From Flavobacterium luteolum (lineage in GTDB: Bacteria > Bacteroidota > Bacteroidia > Flavobacteriales > Flavobacteriaceae), in the NCBI RefSeq assembly GCF_027111275.1, contig NZ_CP114286.1, forward strand, positions 1,612,001 through 1,676,000: a stretch of DNA of 64,000 nucleotides. The letters are read 5' to 3'. The position numbers and the translations under genes were made by a program. Positions 1 through 7,890 of the stretch are shown one piece after another. The number at the start of each line of letters is the position of its first letter. Position 1 is the first letter of the stretch. Under the pieces are notes generated by a model. That model saw only the letters and a list, made by a program, of their open reading frames with translations. It did not search any database and had not been told where the DNA came from.

Positions 1-792
1 AGTCAGACCGCCTTCTTTTCCGTACTTAATAGAGTTTACAATCAGATTTTCTAAAACTTGCTGTATTCTGTCCTGATCTCCTCGAATCATTACAGACTGC
101 ACATTTTTACTTTCAAAAGCCAATTTGATTTTCTTTTTATCGGCTTTCATTTCAAGCAGTTCAAAAACATTCTGAATTAATTCGACAATATCAAAATCAG
201 TCATATTGAGATCTAAATCGCCCGATTCTAATTTGGTAATCATATCCAAATCTTCTACAATATATATAAGACGTTCTACTCCTTTTTCGGCACGTTTTAA
301 ATATTTCTTTCTGATATTTTTATCGTCCATTGCGCCGTCAAGCAAAGTTGAAACGTAACCTTGAACAGTAAATAAAGGTGTTTTCAATTCGTGCGAAACG
401 TTTCCTAAAAACTCTCTTCTATATTGCTCACGGATTTCGAGCATTTCGATTTCTAGTTTTTTATCTGTCGCAAACTTTTTCACTTCACGCGAAAGCGTTT
501 CCATATCGGTATTAATCGGCTGATTGATTAATGTTGTGGATTCTAGCAACGAAACCTCATCGTAAATTTTCTTCACCCTTCGGTAAATAAAGCGTTCTAC
601 ACGATATTGTAAAACCAGAAAAGAGAAAATATAGATTACGATTATGAAAATTATTCCAAACGCAACTTGATGTTTTAGTTGATTTTTATAAAATAATGAC
701 ATTAACATCAGTACAAATGCTGTTGTAAAAAGACTGATATACAATGCCGATTTTATGGCGAATTTGTATGTTTTTTTAAAATTAATTTTCAT
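1..792 (-). CDS. PhoR-like sensor histidine kinase, C-terminus cut off by window edge
   Basis: Membrane histidine kinase reading leftward out of the window; 264 codons are visible. Two membrane segments are seen (about residues 13-33 and 43-63) with only a very short loop between them, so there is no large periplasmic sensor. A helical linker follows, then the phosphoacceptor H-box NVSHELKTPL with His134, and the N-box ENLIVNSIKY near 248-257. The G-boxes lie beyond the edge. The partner is the OmpR/PhoB-type regulator immediately upstream on the same strand, although a 158-bp inverted-repeat element separates them. PhoR identity is inferred from this architecture and from Pho-like boxes on neighbouring promoters; another OmpR-family kinase remains possible. 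Confidence 0.93.
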   Translation of the reverse strand, partial: MKINFKKTYKFAIKSALYISLFTTAFVLMLMSLFYKNQLKHQVAFGIIFIIVIYIFSFLVLQYRVERFIYRRVKKIYDEVSLLESTTLINQPINTDMETLSREVKKFATDKKLEIEMLEIREQYRREFLGNVSHELKTPLFTVQGYVSTLLDGAMDDKNIRKKYLKRAEKGVERLIYIVEDLDMITKLESGDLDLNMTDFDIVELIQNVFELLEMKADKKKIKLAFESKNVQSVMIRGDQDRIQQVLENLIVNSIKYGKEGGLT

Positions 793-834
793 TGAAATAG
801 TTAAATATTAAAACCAATTAAAGATTATTTTTCA

Positions 835-992
835 CCATATAAGTAATATAAGTTCATTTAAAAATAACTTTTTTTGGGAATAAATAATAATTTTGAAAAG
901 CCCATCTTTATCAAAGTCAGACTTTGACAAAAATGAGCTTTTTTATTTTAAAGTAAACTATAATTTTAAATGAACTTATAATACTTATATGG
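835..992. repeat. 158-bp element with 29-bp terminal inverted repeats
   Basis: Positions 835-863 and 964-992 are inverted copies of each other with one mismatch in 29. The outer ends read CCATATAAGTA. Inside lies a hairpin (896-942). The element fills most of the gap between the response regulator and the kinase gene. An 18-nt stretch of the arm (845-862) recurs exactly at 50513-50530. Confidence 0.75.
896..942. terminator. Hairpin inside the inverted-repeat element, possible attenuator
   Basis: AAAAGCCCAT (896-905) pairs with ATGAGCTTTT (933-942) with one mismatch, and TCAAAGTC (911-918) pairs with GACTTTGA (920-927). It is flanked by T/A-rich tracts on both sides. Lying between regulator and kinase on the same transcript, it could end or reduce read-through into the kinase. 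Confidence 0.55.
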
Positions 993-1011
993 TTCATTTT
1001 TTATAGAAATA

Positions 1012-1695
1012 CTAAACTTCAAATTTGTAACCTACACCTTTTATGGTTTTAAAAAGATCTTCGCCTATTTTTTCGCGCAGTTTTCTGATGTGAACATCGA
1101 TTGTTCTTCCTCCAACCACAACTTCGTTACCCCAAACTTTATCCAAGATTTCGTCTCTTTTAAAAACTTTACCTGGTTTTGAAGCCAATAGATAGAATAA
1201 TTCGAATTCTTTTCTTGGCAAAGCAATTTCTACATTGCCTTTTATGATTTTGTATTCCTCACGATTAATCTCGATTCCGCCTACATTTAAAGTATCTGTA
1301 ACAACTTCTTGTTCCTTTAATCTTCTTAACAGCGCCTTTACTTTTGAGACCAATAATTTTGGTTTAATTGGTTTTGTAATATAGTCATCGGCACCTGCAT
1401 CAAAACCAGCTACTTGAGAATAATCTTCGCTTCTTGCTGTAAGGAATGTTATGATAACATTATTTAATTCAGGAATTTTTCTAATATGCTCGCAAGCCTC
1501 CATTCCGTCCATTTCTGCCATCATCACGTCCATAATGATTAATTCTGGCAACTCTTTCTGTGCTTTTGCTATAGCATCTTTTCCATTAGAAGCTGTAACA
1601 ATCTGATAGCCTTCCTGAGCAAGGTTATAGCCAACGATTTCTAAGATATCTGGTTCGTCGTCAACTAATAAAATCTTAGTTTGTGTTTTTTTCAT
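1012..1695 (-). CDS. PhoB-like OmpR-family response regulator
   Basis: DNA-binding response regulator of about 227 residues. Receiver domain at about 5-118: acidic pair in LLVDDEPD, phosphoacceptor Asp56 in IIMDVMM, conserved Lys108 in YITKPIK. The C-terminal winged helix (about 130-225) has the family signature VWGNEVVVGGRTIDVHIRKL. The ATG at 1695 is chosen because it gives the usual MKKTQTKILL start; an in-frame start three codons upstream is possible. It is divergent from the TonB receptor and upstream of its kinase. The 11-bp-phased TTAACA-like arrays before the receptor (1822-1871) and the lipoprotein (4829-4856) are what a PhoB-family dimer binding direct repeats would need. Confidence 0.95.
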   Translation of the reverse strand: MKKTQTKILLVDDEPDILEIVGYNLAQEGYQIVTASNGKDAIAKAQKELPELIIMDVMMAEMDGMEACEHIRKIPELNNVIITFLTARSEDYSQVAGFDAGADDYITKPIKPKLLVSKVKALLRRLKEQEVVTDTLNVGGIEINREEYKIIKGNVEIALPRKEFELFYLLASKPGKVFKRDEILDKVWGNEVVVGGRTIDVHIRKLREKIGEDLFKTIKGVGYKFEV

Positions 1696-1821
1696 AAATA
1701 GCAAAAATTGAGATTTTTATATCGAAACTTCTTCATTAAACATTCGATATTTCTTATTTCACAGGGTAAATATACTAACAAAAGAACCTTTAAAAAATGG
1801 TGTTAACCGTAATTTAATCTC

Positions 1822-1899
1822 GTAACAATTTGATAATCTTAACAACACAAAAACATAACAAGTCGGTAACATGGACTTCACAGAGCGGTTCTTTCTTTG
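1822..1899 (+). promoter_or_regulatory. Pho-box-like direct-repeat array and -7 box for the TonB receptor
   Basis: Hexamers start every 11 nt: GTAACA (1822), ATAATC (1833), AACACA (1844), ATAACA (1855), GTAACA (1866). The last two match the TTAACA-N5-TTAACA layout of Pho boxes best. After exactly 20 nt comes TTTCTTTG (1892-1899), one mismatch from the Bacteroidota -7 consensus TAnnTTTG. The same spacing occurs at 4829-4884. Confidence 0.6.
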
Positions 1900-1938
1900 C
1901 ACAAAAATAATTAAGACACAAACACAACACTGAAAAAA

Positions 1939-4713
1939 ATGAAATTCAATCTAAGATTTCTCTTTATTGCATTATTTATCTGTACGATTTCGATCGCGCA
2001 AAACAAAGGTACGATTTCTGGAGTTCTGACTGACAAAGATTCGAACAACGCAGCTCTACCATTTGCTAATGTTTTAGTTAAAGGTACAAATATTAGCGTA
2101 AATACCGACGTTGACGGAAAATATTCGTTAAGCGTAAATCCTGGAAATTATACTTTAATTTTTAGTTTCTTAGGATATGAATCTGTAGAAGCTCCGGTTG
2201 CCGTAAAAGCAAACGAAACTGTAACAGTTAACCAAGGGCTTTCTTCTGGAAGCTATACTCTTAAAGATGTAGTCGTAAAATCTTCTGCAGGAAACAAGCA
2301 AAAAGAATCAGCATTATTATTAGATCAAAAAAATGCAGTCCAATTTAAAGCTGCTATTGGTGCTGAGGAAATTGCAAGAAAAGGAGTTAATGATGTTGCC
2401 AACGCTGTTGCAAAAGTGAGCGGGGTTTCTAAACAAGACGATTCTGGAAATGTTTTCGTACGTGGATTAGGTGATCGTTATAACGTAACTACTTTAAACG
2501 GACTTCCGTTGCCATCAAACAACCCTGCAAATAAAAACATTCTTTTGGAAATTTTCTCTACAAACATTGTAGATAACATTGGAATCAGTAAAACTTTTGA
2601 AGCTCAAAACTATGCCGATTTCGGAGGAGCTAATATCGATATTAGTGCAAAGAAATTCAGCGGAAAACCATTCATCAGCTTTTCAGTTGGTACTGGTGCA
2701 AACACAAATGTTTTAGGACAAGATCATTTTTATCTTCAAGACGGACCTACTTATACAGGATTTAAAAAAGTTGGAGTGCCAGATGCCCCATTATTGCCAT
2801 ATAGCTATGCAACAAGCTGGGACAGACAAGAAAGTAAAAATGTATTAAATGCGTTTTACACTTTATCTGGAGGAAAAAGATTTCAAATAAACGACGAAAG
2901 TTCTATTGGTGCTTTTGTTACTGGATCTTTCAGTGCAAAAAACAAATTCACTCAAGGTTACAGCAGAGGAGGAATTACTTCTGATGGAGATATTTATTCT
3001 GACTTTATCAGAACAGCTTACAAACATAACACTACAACAACAGTTATGGGTACAGCTGATTACAAAATCAACAAAAACCATTCTATCTTCTTTACTTCTT
3101 TATTCTTAAACTCTAGTGAGCAAGACTATAGCGAGTACGAAGGAACTAACATCAACTTTGATGGTGGTGGAGATGCTCAACAGCAAATTAGCGGTTTTAT
3201 CAAACGTGGAACTTTTGAAAGAACACAATTAGTGGTAAACCAATTAACAGGAAAAAGCAAATTTAACGATCGATTGAATTTAAACTGGGGAGTTGGATAC
3301 AGTATGTCTGACAGTGCAATTCCAGATCGTATGCAAAACTCTTTCGTGTATGCTCCTAATGCTATTGATTATACATTTTTCACCAATTCAAATATCAATA
3401 ACCACAGATTTTTTCATGACTTAAAAGAAAATGAAATTGCTGCAAATATTGCTCTTTCTTATAACTTCAAAAAAGGAAGTGATGATACTTACAAAGGAAA
3501 AGTAACTGTTGGTTATTCTGGAAAATTCAAAAATGTAGATTACGATATGCAACAGTTTTCGTTCTTCCCGAACAGAACTACAATATCTTTCCCTAAAGAA
3601 GATATCCACCATGTAGATAACTATTTAGATCCTGCACATTGGGGTTCATCTTACTCAAACAGAATTCACCAAACATATAATGGAAATTTAGATATTAATG
3701 CTGCATTTGTTAATGTTCAATATTCTTTAACTGAAAGATTGAGCGTAATATTAGGAGCAAGATTAGAGCAATTGAATCAGAATGTATTCTATATCACTAC
3801 AACAGTTCCATCTGGAGGAAACTCTGACGATTCTAAATTCAATATTTTACCAAGCTTAATTTCAAAATATACATTGAATGACAGACAGAATTTAAAATTC
3901 TCTGCTAGTAAAACCTATACACTTCCTCAGTTTAAAGAAAAAGTGCCAATTATTTACGAAGATGTTGCACAAGCTTACGAAGGAAACCCAAGATTATACG
4001 CTTCAACAAATTACAACTTCGATTTAGGATGGGAATTTTTCCCAAAAGCAAGCGAATTAATTTCGGTTACTGCATTTGGTAAAATCATTCAAAATCCAAT
4101 CAACGAAATGTTCTTGAATTCTTCTTCAAATGATATTTCTTATGCAAATACAGGAGATAAAGGAACAGTAGCAGGAGTTGAAGTTGAGTATAGAAAAGAT
4201 CTTTTTGAAATTGAAAAAAGAGATAACTTAAAAACAAAACTTTCTTTTGACGCAAACGGATCATATTTATATACAAAACAAGATCTAAGCAACGAAAAAG
4301 TAAACAATGAAAATGATTTTGGAGCGAACTTTACTTTTACATCAAGTAAATTAACAGGAGCTTCTAATTTCCTTGCCAATGCGAACTTATCGTTCTTAAA
4401 TGAGTTTTCAGAAAACACAGATATTTCGGCGACAGTTTCTTACTCTTATTTTTCAGATAAATTGGCTGTAATCGGAACTTCAAGAGTTGGAAATATGGTT
4501 GATAAAGCGGTAAATAAACTAGACTTTATCGTAAATTCAAGTTTGACTAAAAACTTAAAAATTGGTCTTATTTACAACAACATTTTAAATCCAACTTTTA
4601 AACGTGTACAAGAACAAGGAGAAGTTCCTGGAAAAGAGTCTGTAGGAGATATTACTGTAACTTCATATAAAGCAGGTTCAGATCTTAGACTTACTTTAAA
4701 CTATACATTCTAA
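1939..4713 (+). CDS. TonB-dependent receptor with carboxypeptidase-like N-domain
   Basis: Outer-membrane active-transport receptor, 924 residues. A signal peptide ends near residue 20 (CTISIAQN). A carboxypeptidase-regulatory-like beta-sandwich follows (about 22-110; GTISGVLTDKD, DVDGKYSLSV). The plug (about 135-240) contains VFVRGLGDRYN and GANIDISAKK. The rest is a beta-barrel ending in aromatic Phe (LTLNYTF), as expected for outer-membrane insertion. It is divergent from the PhoB-like regulator and is preceded by a Pho-like array. The array suggests induction by phosphate shortage, so phosphate or a phosphorylated compound is a reasonable guess for substrate, but nothing in the protein sequence proves it. 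Confidence 0.95.
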   Translation: MKFNLRFLFIALFICTISIAQNKGTISGVLTDKDSNNAALPFANVLVKGTNISVNTDVDGKYSLSVNPGNYTLIFSFLGYESVEAPVAVKANETVTVNQGLSSGSYTLKDVVVKSSAGNKQKESALLLDQKNAVQFKAAIGAEEIARKGVNDVANAVAKVSGVSKQDDSGNVFVRGLGDRYNVTTLNGLPLPSNNPANKNILLEIFSTNIVDNIGISKTFEAQNYADFGGANIDISAKKFSGKPFISFSVGTGANTNVLGQDHFYLQDGPTYTGFKKVGVPDAPLLPYSYATSWDRQESKNVLNAFYTLSGGKRFQINDESSIGAFVTGSFSAKNKFTQGYSRGGITSDGDIYSDFIRTAYKHNTTTTVMGTADYKINKNHSIFFTSLFLNSSEQDYSEYEGTNINFDGGGDAQQQISGFIKRGTFERTQLVVNQLTGKSKFNDRLNLNWGVGYSMSDSAIPDRMQNSFVYAPNAIDYTFFTNSNINNHRFFHDLKENEIAANIALSYNFKKGSDDTYKGKVTVGYSGKFKNVDYDMQQFSFFPNRTTISFPKEDIHHVDNYLDPAHWGSSYSNRIHQTYNGNLDINAAFVNVQYSLTERLSVILGARLEQLNQNVFYITTTVPSGGNSDDSKFNILPSLISKYTLNDRQNLKFSASKTYTLPQFKEKVPIIYEDVAQAYEGNPRLYASTNYNFDLGWEFFPKASELISVTAFGKIIQNPINEMFLNSSSNDISYANTGDKGTVAGVEVEYRKDLFEIEKRDNLKTKLSFDANGSYLYTKQDLSNEKVNNENDFGANFTFTSSKLTGASNFLANANLSFLNEFSENTDISATVSYSYFSDKLAVIGTSRVGNMVDKAVNKLDFIVNSSLTKNLKIGLIYNNILNPTFKRVQEQGEVPGKESVGDITVTSYKAGSDLRLTLNYTF

Positions 4714-4739
4714 GAAAAAGATTTTCAATAAATTACAAA

Positions 4740-4771
4740 AGGCGATTGGTTATTCCAATCGCTTTTTTTTT
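4740..4771 (+). terminator. Rho-independent terminator after the TonB receptor
   Basis: GCGATTGG (4742-4749) and CCAATCGC (4755-4762) form a tight stem with a five-base loop, followed by a run of eight or more T. Confidence 0.9.
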
Positions 4772-4828
4772 ACCCAAAATTGCAATGTAAATTTTACATT
4801 AAGACACTGCGTTTTTACCCCATTATAC

Positions 4829-4884
4829 TTAATAGATTGTTAATATCGTCTTAACTCAGCAAAAACATATGTTCGTTTACTTTG
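4829..4884 (+). promoter_or_regulatory. Pho-box-like triple repeat and -7 box for the lipoprotein
   Basis: TTAATA (4829), TTAATA (4840) and TTAACT (4851) repeat every 11 nt. After 20 nt comes TTACTTTG (4877-4884), a one-mismatch match to TAnnTTTG. Phase and distance to the -7 box are identical to the receptor promoter at 1822-1899, so the two genes are probably co-regulated. Confidence 0.65.
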
Positions 4885-4918
4885 CCTTGAATAAATAAAA
4901 CAATAAAACACAACAAAA

Positions 4919-6049
4919 ATGAAAAAAAGTTTATTTGCAATGGCTGCAATATTAGGACTTGCTTTAACAAGCTGTAGTTCTGATGATAACAACAAAGACA
5001 CAAACAACAGTTCTTTTGTTTTAAAGGTTGACGATTTAAAAGGAGAAATTAAAGACGGTACTGTAACTTTAGATCCTACTCAAACTTATACATTAACTGG
5101 AGGTTTAGTAGTTAAAGGTGGAGCTACTTTAGTAATTCCTGCTGGAACAGTAATTAAAAGTTCTCCTACTGCAGAAGCAACTTCTTTATATATCGCTGTA
5201 GAAAGAAACGCTAAAATTAACATCAACGGTACTGCTGCTAAACCAGTTATTATGACTTCTGGAAAAGCAACTCCTGCTCAAAGTGACTGGGGTGGATTGA
5301 TCATCGCTGGTAACGGTAAAGTAAACACTGGAGACAATGGAACTTCTGAAGTAGGTGGTTTAAGCTACGGAGGTAATGATAATGCAGATTCTTCTGGAAA
5401 CATTAACTTCTTGAAAATTTCTTACACAGGTTCTAAATATACTGCTGAAAAAGAATATAATGGAGTTTCTTTCTTCGGAGTAGGTTCTGGAACTGTAGTA
5501 TCTGATATCTACACTTTCGAAAGTGGTGATGACGGAATCGAATTCTTCGGTGGAGCTGTAAACGCTTCTAACCTGACAATCATTAACTCTTATGATGATT
5601 CATTAGATTTCGCTGACGGATGGCAAGGTACTGCTACAAACGTATACATTAAAGGTGTTTCTAAAGCAGGTGTTGAAGGATCTACTAACGCTAAAGATCC
5701 AAGTGGAGCTTCTCCAATGACTAACGCTAAAGTTACAAACATCTCTATCGTTAAAGGTGGTGCTACATTCTTAGCTGACGAAAAAGCAATCAACTACAAA
5801 GAAGGTGGTGGAAAACAAACTTACACAAACCTATATGTTGCTGACGGAATGCCTGCTGCTTTAACTAAATTATCTGCTGATGCTGGTGTAACTGCAAATC
5901 TTGCAGCTGGTAACTTCACTATCACAAACTACACTTTTGGAGCTTCTGTAACTGATCTTACAGGTCCTAAATTGGCTGGAACAAGCACAGGAAACCTAGG
6001 AGCTGGTAATGGTGCTGAATTACCAACTTGGGCTAACTGGACTAAATAA
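4919..6049 (+). CDS. Secreted lipoprotein, right-handed beta-helix-like, unknown function
   Basis: A 376-residue lipoprotein with a typical Flavobacterium signal and lipobox (LALTSCSS, Cys19) followed by a Ser/Asp/Asn-rich tether. The body is rich in Gly, Thr, Val and Asn in short regularly spaced beta-like stretches (GGLVVKGGATLVIPAG, GDDGIEFFGGAVNASN, DDSLDFADGW), which suggests a parallel beta-helix. No enzyme signature is recognised. It follows the TonB receptor with its own terminator-separated promoter, and both carry the same 11-bp-phased array. I infer a surface-exposed partner induced with the receptor; binding, scaffold or hydrolase roles cannot be told apart from the sequence. Confidence 0.9.
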   Translation: MKKSLFAMAAILGLALTSCSSDDNNKDTNNSSFVLKVDDLKGEIKDGTVTLDPTQTYTLTGGLVVKGGATLVIPAGTVIKSSPTAEATSLYIAVERNAKININGTAAKPVIMTSGKATPAQSDWGGLIIAGNGKVNTGDNGTSEVGGLSYGGNDNADSSGNINFLKISYTGSKYTAEKEYNGVSFFGVGSGTVVSDIYTFESGDDGIEFFGGAVNASNLTIINSYDDSLDFADGWQGTATNVYIKGVSKAGVEGSTNAKDPSGASPMTNAKVTNISIVKGGATFLADEKAINYKEGGGKQTYTNLYVADGMPAALTKLSADAGVTANLAAGNFTITNYTFGASVTDLTGPKLAGTSTGNLGAGNGAELPTWANWTK

Positions 6050-6071
6050 TAAAAGTTAGATTCTAAATAAT

Positions 6072-6107
6072 AAAAAAGCTGTCTGAAATATTCAGACAGC
6101 TTTTTTC
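6072..6107 (+). terminator. Terminator after the lipoprotein gene
   Basis: An AAAAAAGCTGTCTGA arm pairs with TCAGACAGCTTTTTT across a short AT loop. Because it is A-rich before and T-rich after, it can work in both directions. Confidence 0.92.
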
Positions 6108-6257
6108 ATTTTAGCTTTTATAGCACATACAAAATCATATAGTTTCCTAATCACTTCGAATACATAATGTTAAAAACATCCTAAAAATCTAGCATGTTTT
6201 TTTTTGGCGTCATTTTTGTAATTTTTTTTGTATATTTACAGTAATCAAATACATGCG

Positions 6258-6596
6258 ATGGCAAAAAACTACTTTTATATTACTTTCTTATTGGCATTTT
6301 TCTTTACTGTAAGCGTCTCGGCGCAAGACAGCAAGCAACTACCAAAAACTCAAGAATCTACTTCTATCGAGGGTCTAAGCTTGTATCCTAATCCAGTAAC
6401 AAATGGAAAAGTCTATATCTCATCTAAAAACGATTTAGAGAAAGAAATTATTGTGTTTGATATCTTAGGTAAAAAAGTATTGCAGGCACATTTAGTCTCA
6501 AGAGAACTAAGTGTTACAGAATTGCCACCAGGTGTTTACATCATCAAAATAAGCGAACAGAACGCATCGGCAACACGAAAACTCATTATACGATAA
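6258..6596 (+). CDS. Minimal T9SS type A sorting-domain protein
   Basis: About 112 residues. A signal peptide ends near SVSAQ (about 22). Only some 17 linker residues follow before a complete type A T9SS C-terminal domain: SLYPNPVTNGKVYI, IVFDILGKKV, LPPGVYIIKI, and the basic end KLIIR. In this family the domain routes cargo through the type IX secretion system and is normally cleaved at the cell surface; here there is essentially no cargo. The ATG at 6258 is chosen because a -7-like TATATTTA at 6231-6238 would leave the in-frame ATG at 6228 untranscribed. Terminators isolate it on both sides. Confidence 0.85.
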   Translation: MAKNYFYITFLLAFFFTVSVSAQDSKQLPKTQESTSIEGLSLYPNPVTNGKVYISSKNDLEKEIIVFDILGKKVLQAHLVSRELSVTELPPGVYIIKISEQNASATRKLIIR

Positions 6597-6622
6597 AAAA
6601 AAGCTCCTATGGAGCTTTTTTT
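6597..6622 (+). terminator. Terminator after the sorting-domain gene
   Basis: An AAAAGCTCC/GGAGCTTTTTT hairpin with a three-base loop directly after the stop codon, followed by T-rich sequence. Confidence 0.9.
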
Positions 6623-6699
6623 GTTTTCTGTCACAGTTTTCAGTTTATGTACTCTGCTGAAAACTGTGACTGAATACTGCGACTGAACACTAAATATAA

Positions 6700-6707
6700 T
6701 ATCTTTG
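6700..6707 (+). promoter_or_regulatory. -7 box for the LuxE-like gene
   Basis: TATCTTTG matches TAnnTTTG exactly. It contains the in-frame TTG at 6705, which argues that translation begins later, at TTG 6720. Confidence 0.6.
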
Positions 6708-6719
6708 CAAAAAAAAGTT

Positions 6720-7700
6720 TTGATTACAGCCAGCGATATCTTTACCATTTCAAGTCAGAAACAATTTGAAAAAATAGCATTAAAAGTGTTTCGTTTTCAG
6801 CATGAGAACAATAAAGTGTATCGTGAATTCTGTGATTTTTTGAATGTTAATCCACAACAGGTAAAATCACTGCAGCAAATTCCTTTTTTACCCATTCAGT
6901 TTTTCAAAAGTCATGATGTCGTTTCTAATACAGATCCTGCACAAGTAACTTTTACCAGCAGCGGTACAACTGGAATGATTACCAGCAGACATTTAGTAAC
7001 CGACGTTTCCTTATATGAGGAAAGTTATCGCAAAGGATTTTCTCAGTTTTATGGCAATATTGAAGATTACGTTGTTTTAGCCCTTTTGCCGTCTTATTTA
7101 GAACGCGAAGGCTCTTCGTTAATTTATATGGTCGAAGATTTAATAAAACTCTCTAATCAGCCTGAAAGTGGGTTTTATCTACACAATCACGACGACTTAA
7201 TCAAAAAACTTCTTGAATTAGACGAAGCAGGCCAAAATGTAATTCTAATTGGTGTTACTTATGCTTTGTTAGATTTAATTGAAAAACACAAATTCAACCT
7301 TCAAAACACCATTATTATGGAAACTGGAGGAATGAAAGGAAAAAGAAAAGAAATGATTCGTGAAGAATTACATGAAATACTCTGCAAAGGTTTTGGAGTT
7401 TCATCTATTCATTCAGAATACGGAATGACCGAACTTTTAGCACAAGCGTATTCTTTAGGCGATGGAATTTTCGAATGTCCGTCTTGGATGCATATTTTAG
7501 TACGAGATCCAGAAGACGCTCTCACTTACGTGAAAGATGGAAAAACTGGTGGAATCAATGTAATAGATTTAGCCAATATCAATTCATGTTCTTTTATAGC
7601 GACGCAGGATTTAGGCAAAAAATATTCGAACAACTCTTTCGAGGTATTGGGACGTTTTGATAATTCTGATATTCGTGGGTGTAATCTGATGGTTTTATAA
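6720..7700 (+). CDS. LuxE-family acyl-protein synthetase/acyltransferase-like protein
   Basis: About 326 residues related to LuxE (acyl-protein synthetase) and the wider adenylate-forming ligase fold. The ATP-binding-like loop FTSSGTTGMITSRH and the motif IHSEYGMTELLAQAYS are visible. The family activates a fatty acid or other carboxylate with ATP and hands the acyl group to a protein or CoA; here no LuxC reductase or LuxD thioesterase lies nearby, so the substrate is unknown. There is no ATG start. TTG 6720 is preferred because the upstream TTG (6705) sits inside a good -7 box. Homologues with this lone arrangement are, as I recall, common in Bacteroidota. Confidence 0.85.
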   Translation: MITASDIFTISSQKQFEKIALKVFRFQHENNKVYREFCDFLNVNPQQVKSLQQIPFLPIQFFKSHDVVSNTDPAQVTFTSSGTTGMITSRHLVTDVSLYEESYRKGFSQFYGNIEDYVVLALLPSYLEREGSSLIYMVEDLIKLSNQPESGFYLHNHDDLIKKLLELDEAGQNVILIGVTYALLDLIEKHKFNLQNTIIMETGGMKGKRKEMIREELHEILCKGFGVSSIHSEYGMTELLAQAYSLGDGIFECPSWMHILVRDPEDALTYVKDGKTGGINVIDLANINSCSFIATQDLGKKYSNNSFEVLGRFDNSDIRGCNLMVL

Positions 7701-7704
7701 AAAA

Positions 7705-7890
7705 GTTTAATCGATGATTTGGTTAATCGTTTAATCGATGATTTTTTGGATTAATCAAACGTTTCTAGCGACGAAATATTCCTACGGAATGATTAAAAAA
7801 ATCCCAATATTCTTTTCGAACATTGGGATTTATATATTTCATGTAAAAGATTTTGCTGAATCGATTAAACAATTAACCGACTAAACAGTT
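7705..7890. repeat. Nested inverted repeat with central terminator between convergent genes
   Basis: GTTTAATCGATGATTT occurs at 7705-7720 and 7729-7744. Degraded inverted copies of the same words (GTTTAATCGAT, GGTTAATTGTTT on the minus strand) lie at about 7858-7890. Between them is a clean hairpin, AAATCCCAAT (7799-7808) with ATTGGGATTT (7822-7831), which can terminate both the LuxE-like gene and tyrS. Confidence 0.65.
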
